Source: WHTK01 sp965197795
GTDB taxonomy: Bacteria; Chloroflexota; Dehalococcoidia; DSTF01; WHTK01
DNA length: 64,000 bases
NCBI GenBank assembly: GCA_965197795.1
Contig: OZ240228.1
Span: 682,001 to 746,000, forward strand
Direction of reading: 5' to 3'
Shown here: piece after piece, positions 8,009-18,659 of the stretch
Layout of the letters: every line of letters begins with the position of its first letter
Numbering within the stretch: the first letter of the stretch is position 1
Translations under genes and position numbers: made by a program
The notes under the pieces: generated by a model
Told to the model about the DNA's origin: nothing
The model's database searches: none
Seen by the model: only the letters and a program-made list of their open reading frames with translations

Positions 8009-9972
8009 ATCGCTACGCGTTAACCACCGCCCGCGGACCGACTCTCGAGCTCCCTCCACACCCGGATGCCTGCTCGCTGGAGGACCTGAAGAACCGTTTC
8101 CAGGGTGAAACCGCGCCTCTTGCCATCGATCTGTTTGGCGGAGCAGGCGGACTGAGCCTGGGACTCCAGCAGGCAGGTTTCAAGGTAATCCTCGGCGCCG
8201 ATCACAATGCCTACTCTGCGGCAACCCACGAGGCTTGGTTTCCCGGCACCTCGCTGTGCGCCGACCTGTCGCAGCCCGAAGTACTCGAACGTATTGAGGA
8301 TACCCTTGAAGGGCTGGACATAGCACTGGTTGCCGGTGGCCCACCGTGCCAGCCGTTCTCCAGCGCCGGACGTAGCAAGATCCGTTCACTGGTGGACCAG
8401 GGTGTCAGGCCGGAGCACGACGGACGGCGAGAGTTCTCATGGGCCTTCCTCGATGTGGTTGCCAGGGTTCAACCCCGTGCGGTCCTCTTCGAGAACGTGC
8501 CTGATCTGGCAAGCGGTGAGTCGTCCGTTATCTTTTCACGCGTCGTTGAGGACCTCGAGCAGCTGGATTACCAGGTACACGCCCGGATCCTTGCATCGTC
8601 CGCTTACGGTGTACCCCAGCATCGAAGGCGTCTGATCGTCGTTGGCGTCCGGGCCGGCTCATCCTTCAGATGGCCGATGCACTCCGATGCGGTCACGACC
8701 GTTCGCGATGCGATCGATGATCTGCCAGTTATTGAGGCCGGGTCGTCAGACGCTGAACTGCCATACTCCGGCCCGCGGAGCGAGTTCCAGCACCGGATGA
8801 GACGGGGTGTCGTGGCGGAAGACTCCGGCGTCATCCACGAACACGTATCTCGCCGGATCAGAGATGACGATCTCGAGGCATTCCGGCTGATGAACCCGCG
8901 CACGCGTTACTCCGAGCTGCCGGAGTACCTGAGGCGCTACAGGCACGACATCTTCGATGACAAGTACAAGCGACTTGGCTGGGACGAACTTTCACGCACG
9001 ATTACGGCTCATCTGTCCCGGGACGGCTACTGGTACATCCACCCCGAACAGCACCGAACCCTCACGCCGCGTGAGGCCGCCCGACTCCAGACCTTCCCGG
9101 ACTGGTTCCGCTTCGCAGGCACCACCAGCCATGCCTATCGCCAGATCGGTGAGGCGGTTCCACCAATGCTGAGTGAGGCTCTGGGCCGGGCTATTATGAA
9201 CTCTTTTGAGGAAAGTTCGAAGGATGCCTTCCTTCGAACCGGCGACCTCGGTGCCAGGCTCTGCGAGTGGCTGGATAGCCAGTGTGATGATGAGATGCGG
9301 GCGCCCTGGAGGCGGTCCGGTTCGCTCTGGCTAACTCTGATCGGGTCGCTGCTGCAGGACCGCGCGCGTGAAAAGCGCATGCAGTCCGGCTGGCCGATCA
9401 TCGTCACTCGCTGGCCAACCCCGGAAGATTTCGTCAAAGACCTGTCCCGCAAGGATCTGCTTTCTTCCCTGGGCAAAGACGAGCTGCTTCCTGTCCTTGA
9501 GAGAGTCGCGAGCACGGCCCAGGATGCCGCCAGGGGTCTCACGGGGGTTTCTGGGCTCAGTAGAGAGCAGATCGAACTCGCCAGGACTCTTGCCGGGGAA
9601 GGTGTTCATCTCCAGCCGACTGCCGGATCAATGCGAGTCGCGCAGAGAGTTCTGGGAGAAGAGCCCGGGGAGTCCGTCGCCAAAGGCCAGCTCAGGCTAG
9701 CCAGGGTTGTCGGTGCGGAAGAGAGGGGAAAGACCTTCGCGGCCGTGCTGGAAATCGCGGACAGGTTCTGCAGGAGCGTTGCCCCCCGCTACGGAGATCG
9801 CGCAACATGCACGATGGACACGTCGCGCAGGCATGAAACCTGGTCGATTGAGAGGACTTGTCCCCCTGACCAACATTACGATAGGAGAATCATGGAGGCT
9901 CAGCCGATGCCCTTACCTCACCGCTATAGCGTGGAGACGGGCCGTTGCCCCGACTGCCTTGCTCGCCATTGA
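8005..9972 (+). CDS. DNA cytosine-C5 methyltransferase with extra C-terminal domain
   Basis: All core motifs are visible: I (DLFGGAGG, 42-49), IV (GGPPCQPFS, nucleophile C115), VI (ENV), VIII (QHRRR) and the closing motifs IX/X before residue ~400. It should place 5-methylcytosine in a short DNA site. The GTG start overlaps the glycosylase stop (GTGA). The last ~250 residues exceed a normal C5 enzyme. Parts of this extension resemble a degenerate HhH-GPD glycosylase (LIGSLLQ...WPTPEDF...), but the GVG hairpin and catalytic Asp are not seen. Its 3' end overlaps the convergent gene by 49 bases. Confidence 0.85.
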   Translation: MNRYALTTARGPTLELPPHPDACSLEDLKNRFQGETAPLAIDLFGGAGGLSLGLQQAGFKVILGADHNAYSAATHEAWFPGTSLCADLSQPEVLERIEDTLEGLDIALVAGGPPCQPFSSAGRSKIRSLVDQGVRPEHDGRREFSWAFLDVVARVQPRAVLFENVPDLASGESSVIFSRVVEDLEQLDYQVHARILASSAYGVPQHRRRLIVVGVRAGSSFRWPMHSDAVTTVRDAIDDLPVIEAGSSDAELPYSGPRSEFQHRMRRGVVAEDSGVIHEHVSRRIRDDDLEAFRLMNPRTRYSELPEYLRRYRHDIFDDKYKRLGWDELSRTITAHLSRDGYWYIHPEQHRTLTPREAARLQTFPDWFRFAGTTSHAYRQIGEAVPPMLSEALGRAIMNSFEESSKDAFLRTGDLGARLCEWLDSQCDDEMRAPWRRSGSLWLTLIGSLLQDRAREKRMQSGWPIIVTRWPTPEDFVKDLSRKDLLSSLGKDELLPVLERVASTAQDAARGLTGVSGLSREQIELARTLAGEGVHLQPTAGSMRVAQRVLGEEPGESVAKGQLRLARVVGAEERGKTFAAVLEIADRFCRSVAPRYGDRATCTMDTSRRHETWSIERTCPPDQHYDRRIMEAQPMPLPHRYSVETGRCPDCLARH

Positions 9973-10979
9973 CTACGAAGGTCAGCGAGGCTTGTGCCCT
10001 TGAAGTGCCAGTCCACCCAGCCGTTCCACGACCTCGTCTTCCGCAAGGCAATCGAGGCCTCGGATGGCGTGTTGTAGAGCGTCCCCTCCCACTCGATGCC
10101 GCCATTGCGAACCCGCCCGAAATGCGACACCCCGTACACTCGGGCCTCGAGGACGGCGTCGGTCGGTAGCAGGCCAGCATCAATTAAGTCTGCCAACCTT
10201 GTCCTCGTGCCTGCCTCCCCACGCCGGCGGGGGTCGCGTGGCGGCTGGGGTTTTCGCGGGCTGGGGGGTGGCACAGTCTCTTCGTCTTTGCGTACCTCGC
10301 CCCTGACGGGGGGTGCTGCTTGAGCTGCGCCACGCTGCCGCCAGCGCTGGATCGCGTCGACGACGGCGCCGCCGGCAACTCGCTCGCCGAAGCGGCGCGT
10401 TACAGCCCGGCGCAGCTCGCCGACGGCCTTTGAGTCCGGTGCTTGCAGTTCGTCGGCCAGCACACGCTCGATGAGGAGCGAGGTCAACGGGCTCGTCGAG
10501 GCGACTGCCTCGCGGGAGAACAGGGAGAGCACGGTCCAGGCATGGGCCACCATGGTCGGATCGCCGTCCAGGCGCACTTCTGCGACGCGCTTCTCGGCCA
10601 ACGGTATGTTGGCATGGGCATCATAGAGGGCCCAGTGGAGACCGTTCGTGATCAGGCACCAGCGCACTCCGAGGATGCTGGCGTATTGCACGGCCTGCGC
10701 GGCATCTTGGGCCGTGATCTGGTGCTGGATCGCCTTCGCCTCGACGATCGCATGAGCCTTGCCGTCGACGAGTAACTCGTAGTCAATGGCCTCTTTAGTC
10801 GCCGGCACCGGCATTTCCCGGCGGAGGTGCTTGACACCCTCGTAGCCAAGCAGGCGCAGGACCGGGTCAATCAGGTACGAGCGAGTATCCGCTTCGCTGA
10901 GCCGAAGTGAGAGGTAATCTGCCTGTACCTTTTCGGCGTGCGCTAGGAATGCGGCTTCGGCCTCGGATTCGCTCGACAT
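9924..10979 (-). CDS. HsdR_N-type nuclease with C-terminal RAMA-like domain
   Basis: Residues ~20-130 match the N-terminal nuclease of type I restriction subunits: D66 in AIDYELL, then E80-x-K82 in VEAKA, a PD-(D/E)xK site. A proline/arginine-rich linker follows. Residues ~258-345 (LIDAGLLPTDAVL...YNTPSEAS...WNGWVDW) resemble RAMA domains, which are associated with restriction systems and predicted to read modified DNA. It converges on the C5 methyltransferase, so it may be the partner or counter-selector of that mark (inference). A GGAGGAG site precedes ATG 10979, with an extended -10 further up. Confidence 0.7.
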   Translation of the reverse strand: MSSESEAEAAFLAHAEKVQADYLSLRLSEADTRSYLIDPVLRLLGYEGVKHLRREMPVPATKEAIDYELLVDGKAHAIVEAKAIQHQITAQDAAQAVQYASILGVRWCLITNGLHWALYDAHANIPLAEKRVAEVRLDGDPTMVAHAWTVLSLFSREAVASTSPLTSLLIERVLADELQAPDSKAVGELRRAVTRRFGERVAGGAVVDAIQRWRQRGAAQAAPPVRGEVRKDEETVPPPSPRKPQPPRDPRRRGEAGTRTRLADLIDAGLLPTDAVLEARVYGVSHFGRVRNGGIEWEGTLYNTPSEASIALRKTRSWNGWVDWHFKGTSLADLRSQWRARQSGQRPVSTL

Positions 10980-11016
10980 GGCACTCCTCCGTCGCTTACT
11001 AGCCAGTGGCCGCGGG

Positions 11017-11025
11017 ATTATAGCA
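11017..11025 (-). promoter_or_regulatory. Extended -10 promoter of the nuclease gene
   Basis: TGCTATAAT on the minus strand is a perfect extended -10, about 38 bases before ATG 10979. No good -35 is seen, as is usual for extended -10 promoters. Confidence 0.5.
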
Positions 11026-11037
11026 GACCCCTGTGGC

Positions 11038-11071
11038 CCGGCTGCCGCCCAAACGATGAGGCGGCAGCCGG
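11038..11071. repeat. 12-bp perfect inverted repeat between two restriction genes
   Basis: Arms CCGGCTGCCGCC and its exact complement are separated by ten bases. It lies between the Type ISP stop (11184) and the nuclease start. No U-tract follows on either strand, so it may be a Rho-assisted terminator or a protein-binding site. Confidence 0.4.
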
Positions 11072-11183
11072 AGTCTCCTGAGACATGCCGTTAATGTGAT
11101 CGACGAGGTTGGATATAGACCTGGGCGATCATGGCCATTCATGACCTAGCGCAATAGAATGCCCGCCTGGAGTAGCCGCGGCG

Positions 11184-14100
11184 CTATGCGTAGGCCCCCG
11201 GGCCAACCGGCACCGGCTCCACCACCAGCCCTGCGATCGTTTCCTCGAGGCTCGGTAGGCCCGATATGACCTCGACGGTCCGCACGCTCACCGTCACCAC
11301 GCGCTTGATGAGATCGACGATGTAGCGTGGCTCGCCACGCTCCAACCCCCACTGGTTCGGGTCGTTGACGATGCCGGAATCCTTGTCGGTCTTGATGTAA
11401 TACCGATCGATCAGCCAGTCGATGCCCGAGCGCGTGCCGAGCAGGTAGTCCTGGGCCTCGGATGGGATGCCGGCGAGGGTGAGGTAGGCGTTGTAGCGCA
11501 AGCGACTGCGGTCGAGGTCGCGCGTGCCGTGGCCCGTGCCGGGGACGGATGCCTTCTCGTAGCTCATCGGGCTGTGACCCACGAGCAGCAGGGCCGGGTT
11601 GGCCTCTGGGTCCGCCCCGTCCACCCACTCCTCGGTGAGCGGATACGGCTCGATCGTCTCATAGCCGACGTGGAGGTCGCAGAGCTCGCGGCCGGCGGCA
11701 CCGAAGGCATCGAAGAGCGCCCGGGTCGCAACGAGCGGCACTCGAGGCTTCTCCTTCTTGAGGCTGGACTCGAAGGTGCTGCGGAAGTCGGGGGAGTGCA
11801 GGATGCCGTAGACGTAGTAGAAGACATCGTCGTCGCTGAGGTCGTCGCCGAGCCCGGCGCGGAAGCGGGCGAGAGCCTCCGAGTTGATATTGGAGAAGCG
11901 GCCCGCTGGGGGAGTGCCCGGAAGTGTCGGTGCGAGGGGAGCATCCTCGTAGCGCCAGCGGGCGTAGTGGGCTGTGTCTCCAACCAGATGAAAGTCGACG
12001 AGAGATGCCGAAGCGAAACATGAGAAAGTCGCACCGCCTGGCAATTGCGCGCTGATACCGACGTTTTCACTCTCGGGCGTGGGATAGAGACGGGGCAGCC
12101 GGTACGTCTCGTTGTTGAGAGTCCGGTCGAAGGCGACGGACTGCTTGAAGAAGGGCCGGTACACGCTCGTGCGGACCATGTCGTTTCTGAGATTGTATGT
12201 CTGGCCGTTCGCCATCCGTGTGTAGTCGGACCGGTCCCAGCTGAATCGGGTTGGATCTTTGTTGACGAAGGCCTTCGCTTGGCCTGCGCCCCCTTCTGAG
12301 TACCGAACTGCCCCGCCACCTCGCTGAAGGCGCGGACCTGGTCGTTATAGAAGTCGATCATCGAACCGACGTTGCGACGGAGTGCCGCCCCGGAGGAGTT
12401 GTAGACCCAGGCGTCACGGCTGGTTATCAACCCGAGTGAGTAAGTATGGAAGATCGCGCCGGGTTCGTCGGCCAGCGGAACGAGCTGCCCGTAGCGATCG
12501 TCGCGCTGGTTAAGCCAGTCATGGTGCTCGTTCGGCGTAATGCGTTGCCATGGCAAGCTCCCAATCCCGGCCCCGGCGACAGCGGCGAGCTTCTCCTTGC
12601 TGGTCAGGTAGTCACCGATGTCGTGGTAGGAGATGGTCCCGCCGCCCGCGGGCACGGGACCGGGCTGCTTCACGAGCAGCGTGATCGCCACGGTGGCACG
12701 GCTACCGCTCTCGAATACTGTGCCCGCCTCGCGCCGGCGCTGCTCTCCGCTGGTGCGGGCGTTGCCGCGCAGATTGTAGACGTAAATGTGGTGAAACTCG
12801 CGGGCCAAGGTATCGCGGATGCCGGCGGCAGCGTTGCCGTTGAGCCAGCCGCCGTTGGTGACGTAGCCGATGATGCCGCCGTTCGGCGAGCTCGCAAGCC
12901 GGTTACTGGCCCAACGGATGGCTCGGACGTAGGAGTCGTAGAGCGACTTCTTGAGGCCCGCAGCCGATCGAGCGGCGTAGGTGTTGGCGATCGACCCATC
13001 GAGGGTTGGGTAGCTGACGTTCTGGTTGTCGTCGTTCTGGGAGCGCTGCCCGGCCGAGTAGGGCGGATTCCCGACGATTACACGGATGTCGAGCCCCTTC
13101 TGCCGGTCGGCTCGCGCGTTGTTGCGAGGGAAGACCACCTCATCCATCGGATTGCCTTCCTCGGACAGCTGGAAGGTGTCGGTCAGCACGATGCCGCTAA
13201 ACGGCTCGTACTCGGCCTCCACACCCGCGTCCGCCAGGGCATCGCGGTAGGCGTTCTCGATATTGACGGCGGCGATGTAGTAGGCAAGCAGCAGGATCTC
13301 GTTGGCGTGCAGCTCCCCCCGGTACTTGCGTACGAGGTCGTCCGGGCCAATCAGCCCCGACTGCAGCAGCTGCGCGACGAACGTGCCCGTCCCGGTGAAG
13401 GGGTCGAGGATGTGCACGCCCTCGTCGCCGAGCGACGCTCCGAAGTGCTCCCGCAGGAGCTCCGCCACCGAGCGAATGATGAAGTCCACGATCTCGACCG
13501 GGGTGTAGACGATGCCCAGGCGCTCGGCGTCGCGCGGGAATGCTCTACGGAAAAAGTTGTCGTAAAGCTCGATCGCGACGCGCTGGCGGCTCTCGGGGTT
13601 GTCGATGCCCTCAACGCGGCGGCGAACGCTCGTGTAGAAGCCGGCCAGTGCTTCTGTCTCCGCCTCCAGCCCCCGACCCTCCAGTTCGTCCACCATCCGC
13701 TGCATGACCTGGCTGACAGGGTTGCGGACGGTGAACTCCGAGCCTCCGAACAGCGCGTCGAAGACCGGCCTGGTGATCAGGTGCTGCGAGAGCATCGCCG
13801 CCGCGTCGTCCTCGCTGATCGAGTCGTTGAGGTTGTTACGCAGCGCCGCGACGAACTCGCCGAAGCGCTCGCCGGCGCCGCCCGGCGCGGCGATCAGGCC
13901 GCGGATGCGCTCGTGGTGGCGGCGGGCGATTTCGGTGACGGAGTCTGCCCACTGCTCCCAATAGCGCCGCTCGCCGCAGCGCTCGACGATCTTCGCGAAG
14001 ATTGCCTCGCGCCACTGCTCGATCCGCTCGTCCAGTCCGCTGAGGACGTACTGAGCGGCCTGTTCACTGGTGGCGACAGCCTGGCCCGGCGCGCTGCCGG

Positions 14101-16063
14101 GTTCCTCGTCTTCTTCCCCGCGCCGGCGCGGGCCGACGCCGATGACGGCGACCGGCGCCTCGTTGCGGTTGCGGTTGAGCTCGAGCTTGTTCACCCAGGC
14201 GTCAAAGCGCTCGTCGTGAGAGCGCAGCGCCTGGAGCACCTCCCAGACGTGCGCGTAGGCGTTGTTGCGGTCGAGTGCCGCGGCGGGGTCGTCGCCCGCG
14301 GGGACGACAACCGGCAGGATCACGTAGCCGTACCGCTTGCCCTCGGCGCGCCGCATCACCCGCCCGACCGCCTGCACGACGTCGATCTGGGATTTGCGCG
14401 GCTGGAGGAACAGCACCGCGTCAAGCGACGGCACGTCGATGCCCTCGGTCAGACAGCGGGCGTTGGAGAGGATGTGGCATTGCCCCTCAAACGCCAGATA
14501 TTCGCCGAGCCATCTCAGCTGGTTGGCACGCAGGAGCACGCCGTCCGTGCCGTCGACGTGCCGCGCCTCTGCCTGGATGCCGCGCTGCTCGCGACCGGCA
14601 TCGTCCTGTAGCGCCCCAACCAGTTCGATGAAGCGCTGCGACGCCTTGATCGTGTTCGAGAACGCGACGGCGCGCCGCATCGGTGCCGGGTCGCCGGCGA
14701 ACTGGTCGTGCACCGGATCGAGCTTGGCGAGGCCGTTGAGGCAGCCGATCACGCGGCCCACGTCGCCGAGGTTCAGGCCGCCCTCGGGATCGGCGAGTTC
14801 GCGCTGGTACTCCCGCGCGATCTGCTCCTCTTCCATCACGAGGATTGCGACCTTGTAGTCGCTGAGTAGTTCGGCGTCAACCGCATCCGCAAAGCCGAGG
14901 CGGTGCAGTTCCGGCCCGAACGTGGCTTCGTCGTCCATTGAGGCGACGAAGGCGTCCGACTCCTCGGCCTTCCGCTTCGCGGCGGGGTCGTAGATGCGCG
15001 GCGTGGCAGTCATATAGAGCCGCTTGCGCGCGCGAATAGCCGCGGCATCGTGGACGAGCAGGAAACTAGAGCGCTCCTCGTCTTCGAGGGCGTAGCCGGT
15101 GGTGCGGTGCGCCTCGTCGCAGACCGCGAGGTCAAACGCCGGCATGCCCGCGTCCTGGGCACGACGGATCACGTCCATCGACTGGTAGGTGCTGAACACC
15201 ACGGTGAGCTGGTCCGGCGCGGCGGCTGCAGCGGCTTTGGCGAGGCGCTGCGGATCGGTTGTCGCCGGGATCGGCAGGTCGTAGGCACGCGCACCGTCCT
15301 CGTCACCGCGGCCCACCTTGGGGTCGGAACAGACGGCGAAGGCACGGATCGGGGTCTCCGCGTCGGCGGCCCACTCCCGTAGCGCCTGGGCGACGAGCGA
15401 AATCGAGGGTGCGGCGAAGAGCACACACCCACCAGCGCCGGCCTGCTCCTCGGCAACGCGGAGCGCGGTAAAGGTCTTACCGGTGCCGCAGGCCATGATC
15501 AGCTTGCCGCGGTCATGCTCCTCGAACCCCGCGAACACGCCGTCGAGGGCCCGCTGCTGATGTGGCCGCACCTCCTTGCGCGGCCGCTCCGCGAGCGGGG
15601 CAGCATCGTCCTCAAGGTAGGCGTCCCAGTCGATCGTCGTCGCCTCGAGGCCGAACAGGTCGAGGCGCTGCACCGGCGGCTGCTGGTTGGAGATGAGCGC
15701 TAGCAGGTTGCGGCTCCAGTTGGGCGTGGTGCTGATGATCAGGCGCTCGTCGAAGTCGGCGTTCGTGTAGGCGAGGAAAGTGGCGAGGTTTTGCTCGTAG
15801 AGGGTCGAGTTGGGGTCCCAGCACTTGCACTGAATCGCGGTCAGGCCGCCATCAGAGCGCTGGGCGCCGATGTCGCCGCCGATGTCGCCGCTGTGTCTCC
15901 CAGGCCATTCGCTCCAGCGCCACACCGCAGCGTAGCGCTCACGAAATATCCGGTCGGTGCGGAGTACCCGCTCAACGAGCGGCTCGAACTGCCTTCCGCG
16001 TTCGCGCGGGTCGGTCCAGCGTTCGCAGAGCCGCCCGTAGACATCACCAAAAGTAGCTGGCAA
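11184..16063 (-). CDS. Type ISP restriction-modification enzyme, broken by one frameshift
   Basis: One chain of about 1,627 residues carries, in order: an Mrr-like nuclease (GGDIGAQ...IQCKCW), a superfamily 2 translocase (GTGKT, DEAH, TATPR), a coupler, an N6-adenine methyltransferase (DPFTGTGTF and NPPY) and a target-recognition domain. This is the LlaBIII/LlaGI layout, in which two head-on enzymes translocate and cleave unmethylated DNA. Start TTG 16063 follows GGAGG. The frame is lost at a five-G tract (12289-12293). Adding one G restores QKGGAGQAKAFVNKDPTRF and joins the C-terminal part (recognition region, 11184-~12290). As written, the product would lose sequence recognition. Confidence 0.85.
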
Positions 16064-16390
16064 GGGTCCTCCTACGGCGCTGCTAGCACCGGTTGTACGA
16101 CAACAAGTCTTCGCAAAGGGTACCAGCGGCTGCGCCTTTAGTCGCCGGGGCGAGCAATACTCCTGCCCCCGTTGCCGCGGCGCCTTACAACGGCCGCTGC
16201 CGGCGATACCTTTACAGCCTTTGAGCATTAACCATTCCGACCCGGCCTCAGATTCGCTTTCCTTGCCACCCTTACCTCTGGTAGGGAAAGGGGCGTTGGT
16301 AACACGATCTGGCGGGCCTGTTTTACTCCCGGCGGGATCTGATCAATTATATGATCGATATGGGCGACCTTAGTTTGGAGAGGGGAGCCC

Positions 16391-16757
16391 ATGATGGGCG
16401 AGCGAGAGTTCGGGACGAAGCTGTATTGCCAGTTGTCATTGGACGGTCTCGTACCCCAGGACCACCTACTGCGCCGCATTGCCAGAGCGGTTGATTTCGC
16501 CTTCGTCCGGCGCCTTTGCCGACCGTTCTACAGCCATACCGGCCAGCCATCGGTCGACCCTGTCGTCATTTTCAAGATACTGCTCATCGGTTACCTCTAC
16601 GGCATCACTGCGGAAAGGCGCCTGGCTCAGGAGGTGAGCCTGCATCTGGCTTACCGCTGGTTTCTGGGCTACGACTTCGATGTGTCAACGCCAGACCATA
16701 GCGTCCTCGCGTCCTCTCCAAGGCACGCATCCGGCTGGGCAGCGAAGTGTTCGAGGT
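16391..16757 (+). pseudogene. IS1182-type transposase, 5' fragment
   Basis: The N-terminal ~105 residues match IS1182/IS5-group transposases (LVPQDHLLRRI...DPVVIFKILLIGYLYGI...LAYRWFLGY...PDHSVL). An exact tandem duplication of GCGTCCTC then breaks the frame. The other frame continues KARIRLGSEVFE for a few codons before the similarity ends. The DDE catalytic core is absent. The DNA from there to 16802 encodes the last codons of a different ORF (EYDPIIGIVEEV) whose stop overlaps the next start. Confidence 0.75.
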
Positions 16758-16802
16758 GAACGCGGAGTACGATCCTATTATCGGAATCGTTGAGGAGGTG
16801 TG

Positions 16803-18653
16803 ATGAACATCACGACGTATGGCATCGAGAAGGAATCATTAGATGGGTTGCTAAGCGAGGCGGCCGACGGGAGTACGCAACTGCCAGACTTCCAGCGAGG
16901 ATGGGTTTGGGACGACGACCACGTTTGCAGCCTGCTCGCAAGTATCTCCCTCGGCTACCCGATCGGCGCTGTGATGATGCTCAGGGCAGGGGGTGAGACC
17001 GTCCGCTTCAAGCAACGCCCCCTAGAAGGTGCACCAACGCCAAGGGATCGGGAGGCTGACCGGCTCATCCTTGACGGACAGCAGCGACTCACATCGCTTT
17101 TCCAGTCCTTGCGTCTTGACCGCCCTGTGCTCACCCGTGACCAGCGACAGCGAACCATCAAACGCTGGTACTACATCGACATGCAGATGGCGTTAGCCTC
17201 GAATGGTGATCGCGAAGAAGCAGTAATCTCGCTGCCTGAGGAGCGGCAGATCAAGAGGTTCGGCCGGGACATAATTGCAGACTACTCGACTCCAGAGCGA
17301 GAGTACGCGGCAATGCTATTCCCGCTTTCCAAGGTATTTGACTGCCGGAATTGGCGAGTAGGCTTTGAGCGATTCTGGGGATACGACGAAGCGAAAATCG
17401 AACTGTGGAACGAATTCGACGAGAGGATAGTGACGCGCTTCGAGCAGTACCAAGTGCCGGTCATCGAGCTTGGCAAGGACACTCCGAAGGAGGCGGTCTG
17501 CCAAGTCTTTGAAAAAGTGAACACCGGTGGCGTGAACCTAACAGTGTTTGAGCTGCTGACAGCGACTTTCGCTGCGGACGACTTTCAGCTGAGGCCGGAT
17601 TGGGAACAACGGGAGCGTGCAATCCACTCCCAGTCGATCCTGTCGGGGGTGTCCAACACGGATTTCCTTCAGGCTGTGACTCTGCTTACCACGCTGGAGC
17701 GCCGGGATACCGCCCTTCGCAGTGGGCCAGACGAGGACCGGGCTCCCGCCATCGGATGCAAGCGCTCCGACATGCTACGGCTGGTACTCGACGAGTACCA
17801 GCCGTGGGCTGATCCGTTGATGGAGGGCTTTGAGAGAGCGGCGAGATTCCTTCATTCGCAGCACCTCTACGACGCGAAGTTCCTGCCGTACGGCAGCCAG
17901 TTGATCCCGCTGGCCGCGATCCTGACCATACTCGGTCATGACTGGGAGCCGCACGCTGCTCGGGAGAAGCTCGCCCGCTGGTACTGGTGCGGCGTGCTCG
18001 GAGAGCTGTACGGGGGTGCAACCGAGACGCGGTTCGCCCGCGATCTCCCCGACGTCGTGAGCTGGATTCGGGATGGTGGGCCAGAGCCGTTGACCGTCTA
18101 TGACGCTGCGTTCGCTCCGGCCCGGCTGCTCACCCTGCGCAACCGAAACAGCGCGGCATACAAGGGTGTGTACGCACTGCTGCTGTGCGACGGCGCCCGC
18201 GACTGGATGACGGGCGAGGCGTCGTCGATCCAGACCTACTTTGACGAGAGCATCGACATCCACCACATCTTCCCGCAGAAGTGGTGCGGTGAGCACGGGA
18301 TAGAGCCCGCGCGCTGCGACTCGATCGTCAACAAGACGCCGCTCACGGCACGGACGAACCGCAGTATTGGAGGCAGCGCCCCTAGCGAATACCTGGCGGG
18401 CATCACCTCTAAGGACGTTCCGCGAGACGTTCTGGACAGCCACCTCCACTCGCATATTATCGAGCCCGCGCACCTCTGGTCCAACGATTTTGATCAGCAC
18501 TTCCGGACTCGCCAGTCAGCGCTCCTCGATACAATCAGGATGGTCATGGGGAAGCCGATCGGGACCGATGTCATCGAGGAGGCAGATGAGGCGCCCGCCG
18601 AGTATGAGCTCGTGCAGGAGCACAGTCTTCTGTCGGAGGACGTGACTAGCTGA
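16803..18653 (+). CDS. DUF262 + HNH (GmrSD-like) protein
   Basis: The N-terminal DUF262 domain carries QRGWVW and the DGQQR signature, related to ParB/sulfiredoxin-type nucleotidases. The C-terminus has an HNH-like site, IHHIFPQKW, followed by NKTPLTARTNRSIGGSAPSEYL. This combination is typical of GmrSD-family proteins, several of which restrict modified phage DNA. ATG 16803 was chosen over the GTG just before it because GAGGAGG lies five bases upstream. It overlaps the stop of a truncated upstream ORF, suggesting a lost operon partner. At 616 residues it looks intact. Confidence 0.75.
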   Translation: MNITTYGIEKESLDGLLSEAADGSTQLPDFQRGWVWDDDHVCSLLASISLGYPIGAVMMLRAGGETVRFKQRPLEGAPTPRDREADRLILDGQQRLTSLFQSLRLDRPVLTRDQRQRTIKRWYYIDMQMALASNGDREEAVISLPEERQIKRFGRDIIADYSTPEREYAAMLFPLSKVFDCRNWRVGFERFWGYDEAKIELWNEFDERIVTRFEQYQVPVIELGKDTPKEAVCQVFEKVNTGGVNLTVFELLTATFAADDFQLRPDWEQRERAIHSQSILSGVSNTDFLQAVTLLTTLERRDTALRSGPDEDRAPAIGCKRSDMLRLVLDEYQPWADPLMEGFERAARFLHSQHLYDAKFLPYGSQLIPLAAILTILGHDWEPHAAREKLARWYWCGVLGELYGGATETRFARDLPDVVSWIRDGGPEPLTVYDAAFAPARLLTLRNRNSAAYKGVYALLLCDGARDWMTGEASSIQTYFDESIDIHHIFPQKWCGEHGIEPARCDSIVNKTPLTARTNRSIGGSAPSEYLAGITSKDVPRDVLDSHLHSHIIEPAHLWSNDFDQHFRTRQSALLDTIRMVMGKPIGTDVIEEADEAPAEYELVQEHSLLSEDVTS

Positions 18654-18659
18654 CGGCCT

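Noticed and set aside
12446..14611. 721-residue plus-strand ORF
   Set aside because: It lies antisense to the Type ISP gene, whose minus-strand frame carries helicase and methyltransferase motifs. The plus ORF has only Val/Ala/Arg-rich shadow sequence.
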